A stretch of 42,410 bases of DNA. Source: a bacterium (GTDB taxonomy: Bacteria > Hydrothermota > 32-111). A model generated the notes under the pieces. The model was not told where the DNA came from and did no database searches. It saw only the letters and a list, made by a program, of their open reading frames with translations. Shown piece by piece: positions 32,339 through 41,315 of this stretch; position 1 is the first letter of the stretch, and the number at the start of each line of letters is the position of its first letter. Location of the stretch: positions 1 to 42,410 of the forward strand of contig JAQVDU010000004.1 of assembly GCA_028698175.1 (NCBI GenBank), in the 5' to 3' direction. The position numbers and the translations under genes were made by a program.

Positions 32339-32868
32339 GATGAAGGAGTTAGGGAGGGTTAGGTTCCTATCAATTGTATAGACGCTCAAAAGATGAAAAC
32401 CCCTCGGAAAAAAATAAAAGCAAAAGAGGATTTAAACCCTTAATTGTTAATGGCTGCATAATAGCGTAGCGCCGGCTCATAAAAGAATAGGTAAGCTGGA
32501 GGGCTGGAAAAAGAGTCTAAAGGTGAAAGGTGAAAGTTGAAAGAGTATAAAAAGTTAAATGCAGGAGAGAATCAAAATCAATAAAATGCTTGTTTTGTCT
32601 TCACTCTTGTAACTACTCTTTGACCTTTTTACTTTTTACTTTTAACTTTTATACTTTTATACTTTTTAACTTTTATACTTTTTAACTTTTATACTTTTCA
32701 ACCTTTATACTTTTTACCCTCTTCTCTTCTGATGCCGGACTATCGACTCTTGATTAGCGATGTTTTTATTTCTCGTAACTGTATTGTCCGCTCCGCTGAA
32801 TCATGCCAATATATCCTTTACTTATAAGTTTTTTTTGTTATAATATTTTTTTAATTATAAGGAGCACT
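32339..32868. other. Long intergenic region with low-complexity complementary repeats, ending in the valS promoter
   Basis: No gene is seen. From about 32517 to 32560 the plus strand is purine-rich (AAAGGTGAAAGGTGAAAG ..., GAGTATAAAAAGTTAAA). From about 32617 to 32719 it is pyrimidine-rich, built of units such as ACTTTTTAACTTTTAT (16 bp) repeated two to three times. The two halves are roughly complementary, so they could fold into a long imperfect hairpin. Such tracts occur in many uncultured-bacteria genomes as dispersed repeats. The rest (32340-32516 and 32720-32815) shows nothing recognised. Confidence 0.5.
32817..32844 (+). promoter_or_regulatory. Promoter of valS
   Basis: TTTACT (32817-32822) and TATAAT (32839-32844) with 16 bp spacing; predicted start near 32851, then AAGGAG before the ATG at 32869. 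No T-box structure is visible. Confidence 0.65.
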
Positions 32869-35424
32869 ATGGAGAAGATCTACGATTTTAAGACAAATGA
32901 AGAGAAGTGGAACAAGAAATGGTCCGAAGAGAAGACCTTTCACACAAATCCAGACAGCAGGGAGTGCTACTCCATAGTAATACCGCCACCGAACGTCACT
33001 GACATTCTCCATCTCGGACATGCATTCAACAATTCGATACAGGACATTCTCATAAGATACCACAGAAACCGCGGGTACAATGCAGAATGGCTTCCGGGAA
33101 CTGACCATGCCGGAATAGCGACGCAGGTTGTCGTCGAAAAACTCCTCAAAAAAGATGGAAAGAAGAAGGAGGATTTCGGAAGGGAAGGATTTGAGCAGGA
33201 AGTCTGGAAGTGGGCAAAGGAGAGGCGCTTCACAATTCTCAACCAGCTTAAGGGAATCGGAGCATCATGCGACTGGGAGAGGACAAAGTTCACTCTTGAC
33301 GAAGACATGTCTAAAACAGTGGCAGAGGTATTCAAACGTCTGTATGATAAGAAATACATATACAAGGGAAACTACATTGTCAACTGGTGTCCGAGATGCC
33401 ATACTGCGCTCTCCGATGAAGAGGTCGATTACAATGAGAGAAACGGAAAGCTCTACTACATCAAGTATCCTCTTGCAGACAAAAGCGGTCATATAACAGT
33501 CGCAACGACCCGTCCTGAGACAATGCTCGGCGACACTGCGGTTGCAGTTAATCCGACAGACGAGACAAAGAATCACCTGATAGGGCGTAAAGTCATGCTC
33601 CCTCTTTTGAACAGGGAAATAGAGATAATAGGCGACGAGTTCGTCGACAAGGAGTTCGGCACAGGATTCGTAAAAGTGACGCCTGCCCATGACCCCAATG
33701 ACTTCAACATGGGAGTAAAGCACTCCCTTGAGAAGAGGGTTATAATGGACACGAGGGGTTTCATAAATGAAAACGGAGGAAAGTACGCAGGCCTTGAAAG
33801 GTACAAGGCTCGCGAAGAGATATTGAAGGACCTTGAAACCCTCGGTCTTGTAGATAAGATTGAAGACTATAAAAACTCAGTGGGAGAATGCTACAGGTGC
33901 AAGACAACGATAGAGCCCTACCTCTCGGAGCAATGGTTCGTCGACATGACAGAGCTGGCAAAGCCAGCACTTGAGGCTTCGAAGAATAACACTCTCAGAT
34001 TCTATCCTTCAAGGTGGCAGGGTGTATACAACCACTGGCTTTCCAACATAAAACCCTGGTGCATTTCAAGGCAGCTGTGGTGGGGCCACAGGATACCGGT
34101 TTACTACTGCGACAAATGCTCTTCAGAGCATGTCTCCGTTGAAAAGATTTCAAAGTGCCCTAAGTGCGGTGGTGAAGTGAGGCAGGATGAAAACGTCCTT
34201 GACACCTGGTTCTCATCATGGCTCTGGCCGTTCGCGACTTTCGGATGGATAGAAAAAAGCCCTGACTACAGATACTTTTATCCCACGAGGGTTATTGTCT
34301 CGGCATCGGAGATACTATTCTTCTGGATAGCAAGGATGATAATGGCGGGAATTGAATTCACGGGAGAACTTCCGTTCAGGGACATTTTCATACACGGAAC
34401 GGTGAGGGATTCAAAGGGCGTCAAGATGTCAAAATCCCTCGGCAACGGAATAGACCCTCTCATAATAACAAACAAATTCGGAGCGGACGCTCTCAGGTTC
34501 ACAATAGTATTTTTGTCCGGCCAGGGGAAGGATCCCAACATAAGCGAGAAATCCTTTGAGCTTGGAAGGAACTTTGCCAATAAGATATGGAATGCCGCGA
34601 GATTCATTCTCGGAGAAGATGTCTGCAAAGCGCCGTCAAAACCTGAACCGAAGGATGATGCTGACAGATGGATACTTACACTGCTTTCGGAGACAGAGAG
34701 AAATTTCAATGCTGCTATAAAGCAGTACAGACTCTCCGACGGAGCTCAGATTGCATACGAATTTTTCTGGAAGGAGTTCTGCGACTGGTATCTTGAGATA
34801 ATGAAGGCGAACGGCAAGGAGAACAAAGTTGCGCTCTTTGTATTAAGAAGGGTGATGCTTCTTCTGAACCCTTATATGCCTTACATTACAGAGGAGATGA
34901 ACAGAATCCTCTCAGACGGAAAGATGATACATGAAGAAGAATACTCCGAGTTTGAATTCTCGGATCAAAAGGCAAAGGAGAATGTAGAAAATCTTAAGTC
35001 GATGATAAACTCTGGAAGAAACATTGTTCAGGAGACGGGCGCAAAGGAGATTCAGGCTCTGTGCGATTCCGATTTCAGAGTTCTGGCGGAAAAGTCAAAA
35101 GAGATGATAATGAAACTTTCGAAAATCGACTCTATCGAATTTCTCTCCGAAAAACCATCAAGGGCTGTTGCAACCCCGTTTATAAAGGGCATTGTCCTTG
35201 TCAGGGCGGAGCAGATTTCAAACATTGAAGAGAGAATAGCAAAGTACAAAAAGGAGATGTCTCAGATAGAAGCAGAAATAGATAAGACAAAGAGCAATCT
35301 TTCAAACGAAGGATTTTTGAAGAAGGCCGATGAGGCGGTTGTTGAATCAATGAAGGAGAAGGTCAGGGAGTTCGGACTTAAGAGAGATAGAATAGAGGAA
35401 ATACTTAAATCCCTGGAGGGATGA
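32869..35424 (+). CDS. valS: Valyl-tRNA synthetase
   Basis: Class I synthetase charging tRNA-Val; 851 residues, a normal bacterial length. HLGH (about residue 48) is the HIGH motif variant and KMSKS (about 519) is intact. The editing domain shows TTRPETMLGDTAVAVNP. Two zinc-type cysteine groups are present (CYRCKTT near 343 and CDKCSSEH...CPKCGG near 418). The C-terminal coiled coil that clamps tRNA is clear (IEERIAKYKKEMSQIEAEID and onward). The ATG at 32869 with AAGGAG was chosen over a frame extension to 32803, which starts upstream of the promoter. Its stop overlaps the start of the next gene. Confidence 0.97.
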   Translation: MEKIYDFKTNEEKWNKKWSEEKTFHTNPDSRECYSIVIPPPNVTDILHLGHAFNNSIQDILIRYHRNRGYNAEWLPGTDHAGIATQVVVEKLLKKDGKKKEDFGREGFEQEVWKWAKERRFTILNQLKGIGASCDWERTKFTLDEDMSKTVAEVFKRLYDKKYIYKGNYIVNWCPRCHTALSDEEVDYNERNGKLYYIKYPLADKSGHITVATTRPETMLGDTAVAVNPTDETKNHLIGRKVMLPLLNREIEIIGDEFVDKEFGTGFVKVTPAHDPNDFNMGVKHSLEKRVIMDTRGFINENGGKYAGLERYKAREEILKDLETLGLVDKIEDYKNSVGECYRCKTTIEPYLSEQWFVDMTELAKPALEASKNNTLRFYPSRWQGVYNHWLSNIKPWCISRQLWWGHRIPVYYCDKCSSEHVSVEKISKCPKCGGEVRQDENVLDTWFSSWLWPFATFGWIEKSPDYRYFYPTRVIVSASEILFFWIARMIMAGIEFTGELPFRDIFIHGTVRDSKGVKMSKSLGNGIDPLIITNKFGADALRFTIVFLSGQGKDPNISEKSFELGRNFANKIWNAARFILGEDVCKAPSKPEPKDDADRWILTLLSETERNFNAAIKQYRLSDGAQIAYEFFWKEFCDWYLEIMKANGKENKVALFVLRRVMLLLNPYMPYITEEMNRILSDGKMIHEEEYSEFEFSDQKAKENVENLKSMINSGRNIVQETGAKEIQALCDSDFRVLAEKSKEMIMKLSKIDSIEFLSEKPSRAVATPFIKGIVLVRAEQISNIEERIAKYKKEMSQIEAEIDKTKSNLSNEGFLKKADEAVVESMKEKVREFGLKRDRIEEILKSLEG

Positions 35425-36479
35425 TGAGCGAAAACGTAAAAAAGGGGATAAGAATATTTGTCTTCATTACTGTGTTGACAAGCATTGTAATACTCTTTTT
35501 TACAGTTTCGGAAGAGACGTGGCACTCCCTCAAAAAGATACAGCCTCTTTACTTTCTTCTCGCTGTCGGATTTCTTCTTGCATACTACTGGATAGACGGT
35601 CTCAGGATAAAGATATTGGCGAAGGACCTTGGTTATAACATACCCGTTATGACCGGAATCGACATTGTGGTGGGTGGAATATTCCTGGCCGCAATTACGC
35701 CGTTTCAGACAGGAGGGTATCCGGTTCAGGTTTACTGTCTCAACAAGAAAGGCATACCTTACGGAGAGGGTACTCTGATACTCTTCATGCGCGGAGTTCT
35801 GGCGATATTCTTCCACGTGATAGCACTTCCTTTTATTTTCATAACATACTCAGCTCTTCTCAACAATAACATAGTAAAATGGCTGTTAAGATATATAATA
35901 GTGCTTTATCCGGTGATGCTTGTTTTGACAGTGATCGCTCTTGCATATCCGGAAAAGGTTGTGAGCTTCATCAGGGCTATTGACCGAAAATTCAATAAGA
36001 ATGCCGACAAAAATAAGAGCAAACTCTCTAAAGCGGCGAGTTGGGTTGAAACAGAGATAAAACTCTTCAAAGACGGACTGAAGTTTTACTTTTCAAAGAG
36101 AAAGGGGTCGCTGTTTTTGAATCTTCTTCTCACTTTTGCGGGATACATACTCTTTTTCTCCCTTGCGGCGGTCATACTCTACGCACTTGGAGCGCCCGTT
36201 ACCCATCCTCTCGCAATCGCGAATCTGCAGTTTCTCCACAATTTCCTTGTATATTTCACTCCCACTCCCGGAGCGAGCGGCGTTGCCGAAACTCTCTTTG
36301 CTATACTCTTTAAGGAAATATGCCCTAAAGAACTTCTCGGCCTTTACGCGATAATATGGCGCTTCTTCACATTTACCATAGGGGCATGCATAGGAGGATT
36401 CCTCACTTTGAAGATAGTTAACCAGTCAGGCACCACTCTTGATGCGATAATGAAGGAAGAGGAAGGGCAGAAGATTTGA
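35421..36479 (+). CDS. LPG-synthase-TM / UPF0104 family membrane protein, copy 1
   Basis: A 352-residue inner-membrane protein with about eight hydrophobic segments. It has the family features LFLAAITPFQTGGYPVQVY and YGEGTLILFMRGV in the first half (as GIFLAAITPFQTGG), and TPTPGASGVAETLFAILF near residue 275. These are the conserved regions of the lysylphosphatidylglycerol synthetase TM domain and related flippase-type proteins. The soluble transferase domain is absent, so a lipid translocation role is possible but not shown. The tandem ATGATG places the second ATG (35424) at a better SD distance from GGAGG; either could be used. It overlaps the valS stop and the next gene's start. Confidence 0.82.
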   Translation: MMSENVKKGIRIFVFITVLTSIVILFFTVSEETWHSLKKIQPLYFLLAVGFLLAYYWIDGLRIKILAKDLGYNIPVMTGIDIVVGGIFLAAITPFQTGGYPVQVYCLNKKGIPYGEGTLILFMRGVLAIFFHVIALPFIFITYSALLNNNIVKWLLRYIIVLYPVMLVLTVIALAYPEKVVSFIRAIDRKFNKNADKNKSKLSKAASWVETEIKLFKDGLKFYFSKRKGSLFLNLLLTFAGYILFFSLAAVILYALGAPVTHPLAIANLQFLHNFLVYFTPTPGASGVAETLFAILFKEICPKELLGLYAIIWRFFTFTIGACIGGFLTLKIVNQSGTTLDAIMKEEEGQKI

Positions 36480-37465
36480 ATGATAGGATAAAAAGAGGAG
36501 TTGTTCTTTTTCTTGTCTTCACAGTAATAGCATACGCGGCGATTATTTTCATCTATCTCAGAGGATTTCCGAAGAATGCCGAAATGAACTTCAGATGGGA
36601 CTTTATTCTCGGCGCGTTTTTTCTGTTTGCCGTTTCAACGCTGTTCAATATTCTTAGGGTCTTCTTTCTCGGAAGAATATTCTCCAAAAGCTTCACATTC
36701 TCAGACAGCGCATCATTCACTCTCGGAGGAGTCCTTCTGGCTCTGATAACGCCATTTCAGGCAGGTGGAATGCCTTTTCAGCTTTACATCATGTCGAAGC
36801 GCGGAATATCTCCGGGCGAGGGAACTTCTGTTCTTGTGAGCAGGGGAGTCCAGTCCGTATTTGTCTTTGCGGCGACAATTCCCTTCACAATGTTCTTCTT
36901 TTCAAATCTCCTTTCAGGCGGAATGGTTGAAAATCTTATAAAATATTTTCTTGTTCTCTACTCCATTCTCTTCCTGACAGTCGGTATCATCCTCGCTTTC
37001 ACATCAAGAATTAAAAGCGGAGTCAGCGAAGGAAGGATGAATGAAAAGATAAAAAAAGCAGTGCTTAAGATTCTTGATGAGGTGCAGAATTTCCGGAGGG
37101 GGATGCAGATAATGATTACAAAGGGGCTTAGAGAGAGTATCCTTTCGCTCTTATGCGCATTCATATCATTGTATGGATCGTTCTCTCTTACATATTTCAT
37201 AGTCATGATGGCTAACGGAAAAAATGACTTTTTCCTTTCGTTCAACATGCAGTTTCTCCTCACCTACCTCTCTGCATTTGTTCCCACCCCGGGTTCAAGC
37301 GGAGTCGCCGAAGGCGGGATAGCACTCTTTTACTCTCAGGTTATTCCCAAGAGCGCAACACTCCCATTTATTTTTATCCAAAGACTTGTAACGACTTACA
37401 TTCCGGCATTGATGGGGCTTCTGCTGATGTTCGGAAAAAAGAGCATACTCAAAGAAATCAAATAA
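36476..37465 (+). CDS. LPG-synthase-TM / UPF0104 family membrane protein, copy 2
   Basis: A 329-residue paralogue of the preceding protein with the same motif order: LLALITPFQAGGMPFQLYIMSKRG, SPGEGTSVLVSRGV and FVPTPGSSGVAEGGIALFYS. It begins with TTG overlapping the upstream stop (TTGA), with GGAAGGGCAG about ten bases upstream. The pair arose by tandem duplication but is clearly diverged. Each keeps the TPF-Q-GG and PTPG-SGVAE cores, so both are probably functional. They may form a heteromer or act on different lipids. The stop codon is immediately next to the stop of the convergent gene. Confidence 0.82.
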   Translation: MNDRIKRGVVLFLVFTVIAYAAIIFIYLRGFPKNAEMNFRWDFILGAFFLFAVSTLFNILRVFFLGRIFSKSFTFSDSASFTLGGVLLALITPFQAGGMPFQLYIMSKRGISPGEGTSVLVSRGVQSVFVFAATIPFTMFFFSNLLSGGMVENLIKYFLVLYSILFLTVGIILAFTSRIKSGVSEGRMNEKIKKAVLKILDEVQNFRRGMQIMITKGLRESILSLLCAFISLYGSFSLTYFIVMMANGKNDFFLSFNMQFLLTYLSAFVPTPGSSGVAEGGIALFYSQVIPKSATLPFIFIQRLVTTYIPALMGLLLMFGKKSILKEIK

Positions 37466-38275
37466 TCAGTTGTTCAGGAATATTATCCTGAGGCCTGCCA
37501 GAAACAATGCAAACGAGAGAATCATAACTATATACCTGTCATTGAACTTTTTTGAAAGAGCGGCACCTATCTGCGCTCCTGCAACCGCTCCGGCTGAGAG
37601 GAGGAATGCCTTAGAGAGAAAAGAGAGTCCGTGAGAGAACGACAGATGCGTGGCAATCGATGCGGCGCTCATAATCATAAGCGTAAAGTGAGACGTAGCA
37701 GTAGCCACGTGCGTAGGTATGCATAAAAGCCGTATCATCGCAGGCACGTGTATTATTCCTCCCCCGATACCGAGTATTGGGGAGACGAATCCGGTAAAAA
37801 AACTTATGACAATACCCTTGACGTAATTGTATGAGTAGCGAAAAACCTTTCCGTACCTGTCCTGAACCTCACATTTCATTATTCTCTTTCCGTTGTTTTG
37901 AAGCTCTTGTTTTTCAGGCTTTTTCAGAAAACCCAGAAGAAGAGAGACAGCCAAAAGGAAGAGTCCGAATATAACGTTGAATTTTCCGCGAGGTATATAA
38001 TCTGTCGCTATTGTTCCCAATACGGCGCCCGGAAGAGTCGCCGATGCGAAAATGAGACCTGTTTTAACGTCAATCCGCCTCATGAAAAAGTAAGCGATAG
38101 TGCCGGAGAGGGAGTTGAAGAAGATTACAGTCATTGAAACCATTGTCACGTCTTTTACGCTCATGGCAGGATAGAGAAGAAGAAGGACCGGCATTAGGAT
38201 GAACCCTCCGCCTGCTCCCACAAGAGTTCCGAGACATCCAGTGATAACTCCTATCACAATCATCAATATATCCAT
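37466..38275 (-). CDS. TauE/SafE family permease (sulfite exporter-like)
   Basis: A 269-residue inner-membrane protein with about eight hydrophobic segments in two halves. Family motifs GTLVGAGGGFILMPVLLL near the N-terminus and SPILGIGGGIIHVPAMIRL near residue 165 are the repeated GxGGG signatures, followed by ATATSHFTLMI. Members move sulfite, sulfoacetate or other small anions; the substrate here is unknown. ATG at 38275 is directly after a predicted promoter without an SD. The gene ends at the same base pair as the convergent gene's stop, leaving no room for a terminator between them. Confidence 0.87.
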   Translation of the reverse strand: MDILMIVIGVITGCLGTLVGAGGGFILMPVLLLLYPAMSVKDVTMVSMTVIFFNSLSGTIAYFFMRRIDVKTGLIFASATLPGAVLGTIATDYIPRGKFNVIFGLFLLAVSLLLGFLKKPEKQELQNNGKRIMKCEVQDRYGKVFRYSYNYVKGIVISFFTGFVSPILGIGGGIIHVPAMIRLLCIPTHVATATSHFTLMIMSAASIATHLSFSHGLSFLSKAFLLSAGAVAGAQIGAALSKKFNDRYIVMILSFALFLAGLRIIFLNN

Positions 38276-38282
38276 TCAAACA

Positions 38283-38310
38283 ATTATGGAGAGAATATGC
38301 AGCCAGTCAA
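38283..38310 (-). promoter_or_regulatory. Promoter abutting the TauE gene, predicted leaderless
   Basis: On the minus strand TTGACT (38310-38305) and CATAAT (38288-38283) are 16 bp apart. Seven bases separate the -10 box from the ATG at 38275, so transcription probably begins at or next to the start codon. No SD is present. Confidence 0.5.
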
Positions 38311-38355
38311 GAGAAAAGAAAACATCCGAAATCCTTCTTTTAAAGCTCTTCAATG

Positions 38356-38383
38356 TTGACATAAAAAGAATAATATATATACT
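38356..38383 (+). promoter_or_regulatory. Promoter of the helical-repeat gene, predicted very short leader
   Basis: TTGACA (38356-38361) and TATACT (38378-38383) with 16 bp spacing. The predicted start is near 38390, about seven bases before the ATG at 38397, and no SD is present. Confidence 0.6.
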
Positions 38384-38396
38384 CTCCAAAAGAATC

Positions 38397-39920
38397 ATGA
38401 AGAGAATTTTATCTTTCGTTATTTGCCTGTCTGCGGCATTAAATATTTTTGCCGATTACGGAGACGCATTCATATTCGGCGAGAGAATCCTCCATGTGAT
38501 GCAGAAATCGGTAAGCGACAAAGAGAAGGACATTGTGAGAAGACAGGTAGCTCTTCTCTATGCACAGACAGAGAATGAAGATGAGGGCATCGCGGCCCTC
38601 ATGACAATAAAGAATGAATCCGAGTTCATACCTGCGGTGATCTCCTTTACCAGGATAATGGCGGAAAAGTACAAATTCGACTCGGCTTTAAAGACAGCCA
38701 ATCTGCTGAAAGGCGAGTACAAAACCGAGGCACTGCTCATAACAGCCGAATCAATGATTTCCTCCGGAAGGATTTCAGACTGCGCATCGATACTGTCGGA
38801 AGCGGAGACGTCAGTCGGCAAATTTCTTGAAAAATACAAAAAAGCAAAATACCTTTCCTCTCTCAGCACGATGCATTACAGACTGAATAATATGCCGAAA
38901 GCGCTTGACCTTGTGAGCAGGGCTTTATGGGAGGGACAATCGGTAAAAGACGAGGACAAAAAAGCATTCGCTTTGAAGGACGTCTCTCTCGCCTATCTTG
39001 CCATGAACAACCGCCTTATAACGGGACTAGTCGAAAACCAGATAAACCAAAATAAAAATCCGCGCACTCTTATGGAGATTGCAAAGGATTATCTCGAGAA
39101 CAGCGAGAAGGGCGGCGCCGGAAAGTTCATAAAGACGGCAAAAGCGAAGGCAGAAAAGGATTCAGACGTGAAAATGAAGTCTCTTATGCTCTACGAAGCG
39201 GCTGTGATATACTCTCAGATGGATGAAGATGAAAAATCTTTGGAATGCGCCCTTCTCTCTCTTAAAGCGGCAAAGACGATACCGTCAAGAATAGAAAGAA
39301 TAAAGGCGACGATAAGGGCAAATGACATTCTGAAAGAGGACAGCGTTTATTCACTGGCCCTTCAGGAGATGCTTTTGATTGATGACTATCAGCTGAGGGT
39401 TGACATGATGGTGAAGATATCCTCGGGCTATATGAAGATGAAAAACAAAGAGAAGGGGTTTTTTCTTCTGAAAATGATTCTCGGAGAGATAAAGAAAAAG
39501 AAGAGTCTGCTTAAAACCAACGAAGTCCTTGAAGTGATATCCGACATATATATTGACAACGGAGCAAGCAAAGAATGCGGTGATTTTATATCAGTTCTAA
39601 AAAGGGATTTCCCAGAAGAGCCTCTTATAATATCGAAAATGCATCATGCAAACAATGATTACAAACAGTCGATAAAATATGCTGAAAGAATCAATGACGC
39701 AAACAAACGGGCTCTTCAGAAGATAAAGATAGCGGAGATGGTCTTTTCCTCAACGGACAAAGACTTTTCAAGGGATATACTTTTAAAAGTGCTCGATGAA
39801 ATATCCATCTCCAAGAGCGCCATCTTCAAGTGCATTCTTCTGAGCGACATTTCGATTCTGTGCATCAAGTACGGAATACCTCTTGACAGAGAGTCGCTCT
39901 CCAAACTGGAAAAAATTTAA
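38397..39920 (+). CDS. Exported helical-repeat (TPR-like) protein
   Basis: A 507-residue exported protein with signal peptide (MKRILSFVICLSAALNIFA). The rest is almost wholly alpha-helical with repeating pairs of about 35-40 residues, for example YLSSLSTMHYRLNNMPKALDLVSRAL, AKAEKDSDVKMKSLMLYEAAV and YSQMDEDEKSLECALLSL. Such TPR/SEL1-like solenoids bind partners in the periplasm. The ATG at 38397 was chosen because it opens the signal peptide and follows the promoter; the frame upstream lies in the divergent gene. No catalytic motif is seen, so function is unknown. Codon use matches its neighbours. It converges with the peptidase gene. Confidence 0.7.
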   Translation: MKRILSFVICLSAALNIFADYGDAFIFGERILHVMQKSVSDKEKDIVRRQVALLYAQTENEDEGIAALMTIKNESEFIPAVISFTRIMAEKYKFDSALKTANLLKGEYKTEALLITAESMISSGRISDCASILSEAETSVGKFLEKYKKAKYLSSLSTMHYRLNNMPKALDLVSRALWEGQSVKDEDKKAFALKDVSLAYLAMNNRLITGLVENQINQNKNPRTLMEIAKDYLENSEKGGAGKFIKTAKAKAEKDSDVKMKSLMLYEAAVIYSQMDEDEKSLECALLSLKAAKTIPSRIERIKATIRANDILKEDSVYSLALQEMLLIDDYQLRVDMMVKISSGYMKMKNKEKGFFLLKMILGEIKKKKSLLKTNEVLEVISDIYIDNGASKECGDFISVLKRDFPEEPLIISKMHHANNDYKQSIKYAERINDANKRALQKIKIAEMVFSSTDKDFSRDILLKVLDEISISKSAIFKCILLSDISILCIKYGIPLDRESLSKLEKI

Positions 39921-41191
39921 TTTTTCTTCTTTTTATTGTAAGGAAGATTCTCCGTAATCTCGTCAAGTGAGATGCCCCTGTTGATGAAATAGTCGTCTAT
40001 CTTCTTTTTTGTCGCTTCGTCAACCTTTCTTTCAAGCGGATTTACAGACCCGTTTCCGACAAAAGATATCAGTTTTATTGAAAAGTCAATTATTCCGGAG
40101 AGTCCGTCCGAAGAGACGTGCTCCATCCTGTCATCTGAAGTGTGCACATAAGCCGATGGAAGACCGCCTGCCCTGAAAAGGTTTAAAGTGGGCACTCCGT
40201 GGAATGAAAAAGGCATATTGTCGCTCGAATAGATGTCTTTTGAGATTTTCATGTTTATGCCTTCGAACCTGGCAATAGAACGCGCTGTTGCGCAGATATC
40301 GTCATTTCCCGTGACTATGCAGTAATTGTTGCCGATAATGTCACCGGCTACGTCTATGTTGATGCCGACATTGGCGTCTTTCATTCTTTCTTTATTTGCA
40401 GAGACAAAGTATCTGCTTCCCCACAGTCCCCACTCTTCGCCTGAGAAGAAGCAGAAGACAAGGTTTCTCTTGACCGGATTCTTTTTGAAATGCGAAATCA
40501 GCTCAGACATTATTCCCAGACCGCCGCTGTTGTCTGATGCTCCCGGAGAGAATGGAACTGAATCAATGTGGCCCATGACGTATATTGTCTCTTTTGTATC
40601 TGCGCTTCCCTTGATCATTGCAGTTACGCTTGTTGCGGTTGATTTCTTTGTCGTTCCTCTCCCTTCAATGCGCACTCTCTTTCCTTTCATCTCAAGAAGC
40701 TTAACCGCATCGGAATATTTTATGTCAATCATCGGAATGATGCAATTGTCCCTGAACATCCAGCTTGAGAGGTGGAGTGATGACGTTCTGTCGTCTGTCC
40801 TGGAGCAAGTGATTATGGCTTTTATTTTTTTCTTTTTGATTTCGGGAAAAAGCTTGTGGCCGGGGCGCTCTTTAATCATCACTATCGACGAAGTAAAATC
40901 AATGTCAATGTTTTTGAAATCCTCGGGCGATTCAACGCATATAAGTCTTCCCTCCTCTTTGAAAGGGACGGAAAGACCGTATGGCGTTCCTTCAATCTTC
41001 ATTTTTCCTGACGTTATAAATCCTCTGCCAACATCTGAAATGTCGATTGGAAAATTCATCCTTTCGTGCAAAACGCCTATGTCATTCAGAAAACGCTCAA
41101 TCACCCTGACGCAACTCTTCTCTTTATCTGTTGCGGCGATTCTCACACCCTTTACTTTCAGCATCATATTATAGGCGATTTTACCTGACAT
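39917..41191 (-). CDS. M28-family zinc metallopeptidase with PA-like insert
   Basis: A 424-residue aminopeptidase-type protein. The two-zinc set of family M28 is visible: His208 in MGHIDSV, Asp220 in ASDNSGG, Glu252/253 in FSGEEWG, Asp280 in NIDVAGD and His350 in YVHTSDD. A PA-type region precedes it (about 75-190). Most relatives are exported; here no signal peptide follows the ATG at 41191, so the enzyme appears cytoplasmic. That ATG has AGGAGG upstream, and a frame extension to 41245 was rejected because it begins at the -35 box. Four bases of its 3' end overlap the convergent gene's end. Substrates cannot be read. Confidence 0.88.
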   Translation of the reverse strand: MSGKIAYNMMLKVKGVRIAATDKEKSCVRVIERFLNDIGVLHERMNFPIDISDVGRGFITSGKMKIEGTPYGLSVPFKEEGRLICVESPEDFKNIDIDFTSSIVMIKERPGHKLFPEIKKKKIKAIITCSRTDDRTSSLHLSSWMFRDNCIIPMIDIKYSDAVKLLEMKGKRVRIEGRGTTKKSTATSVTAMIKGSADTKETIYVMGHIDSVPFSPGASDNSGGLGIMSELISHFKKNPVKRNLVFCFFSGEEWGLWGSRYFVSANKERMKDANVGINIDVAGDIIGNNYCIVTGNDDICATARSIARFEGINMKISKDIYSSDNMPFSFHGVPTLNLFRAGGLPSAYVHTSDDRMEHVSSDGLSGIIDFSIKLISFVGNGSVNPLERKVDEATKKKIDDYFINRGISLDEITENLPYNKKKKN

Positions 41192-41213
41192 AGAACCTCC
41201 TGTTTTTAATACC

Positions 41214-41242
41214 ATTCTATCAAAAGGATGGAATAAAGTAAA
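41214..41242 (-). promoter_or_regulatory. Promoter of the M28 peptidase gene
   Basis: On the minus strand TTTACT (41242-41237) and TAGAAT (41219-41214) with 17 bp spacing. The transcript would carry a leader of about 20 nt including AGGAGG. Confidence 0.5.
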
Positions 41243-41263
41243 CAATAAAATCCTTGAAGGGTC

Positions 41264-41291
41264 TTGAATTGTAAAGAAAAGAGATTATATT
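41264..41291 (+). promoter_or_regulatory. Promoter of the tonB-like gene
   Basis: TTGAAT (41264-41269) and TATATT (41286-41291) with 16 bp spacing, then AAAGGAGG before the ATG at 41316. Confidence 0.5.
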
Positions 41292-41315
41292 TAACTGAGA
41301 ACAAAAGGAGGATTT

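Noticed and set aside
32614-32719. Possible CRISPR array in the repeated pyrimidine-rich tract upstream of valS
   Set aside because: Units are only about 16 bp, have no unique spacers of constant length, and no cas gene is near.
32800-32869. T-box leader before valS
   Set aside because: The predicted leader is only about 18 nt and has no specifier loop or antiterminator.
40326-41174. Open frame of 282 codons on the plus strand opposite the M28 peptidase gene
   Set aside because: It has no ribosome-binding site, low-complexity composition and lies fully inside a gene with all catalytic residues; it is a shadow frame.
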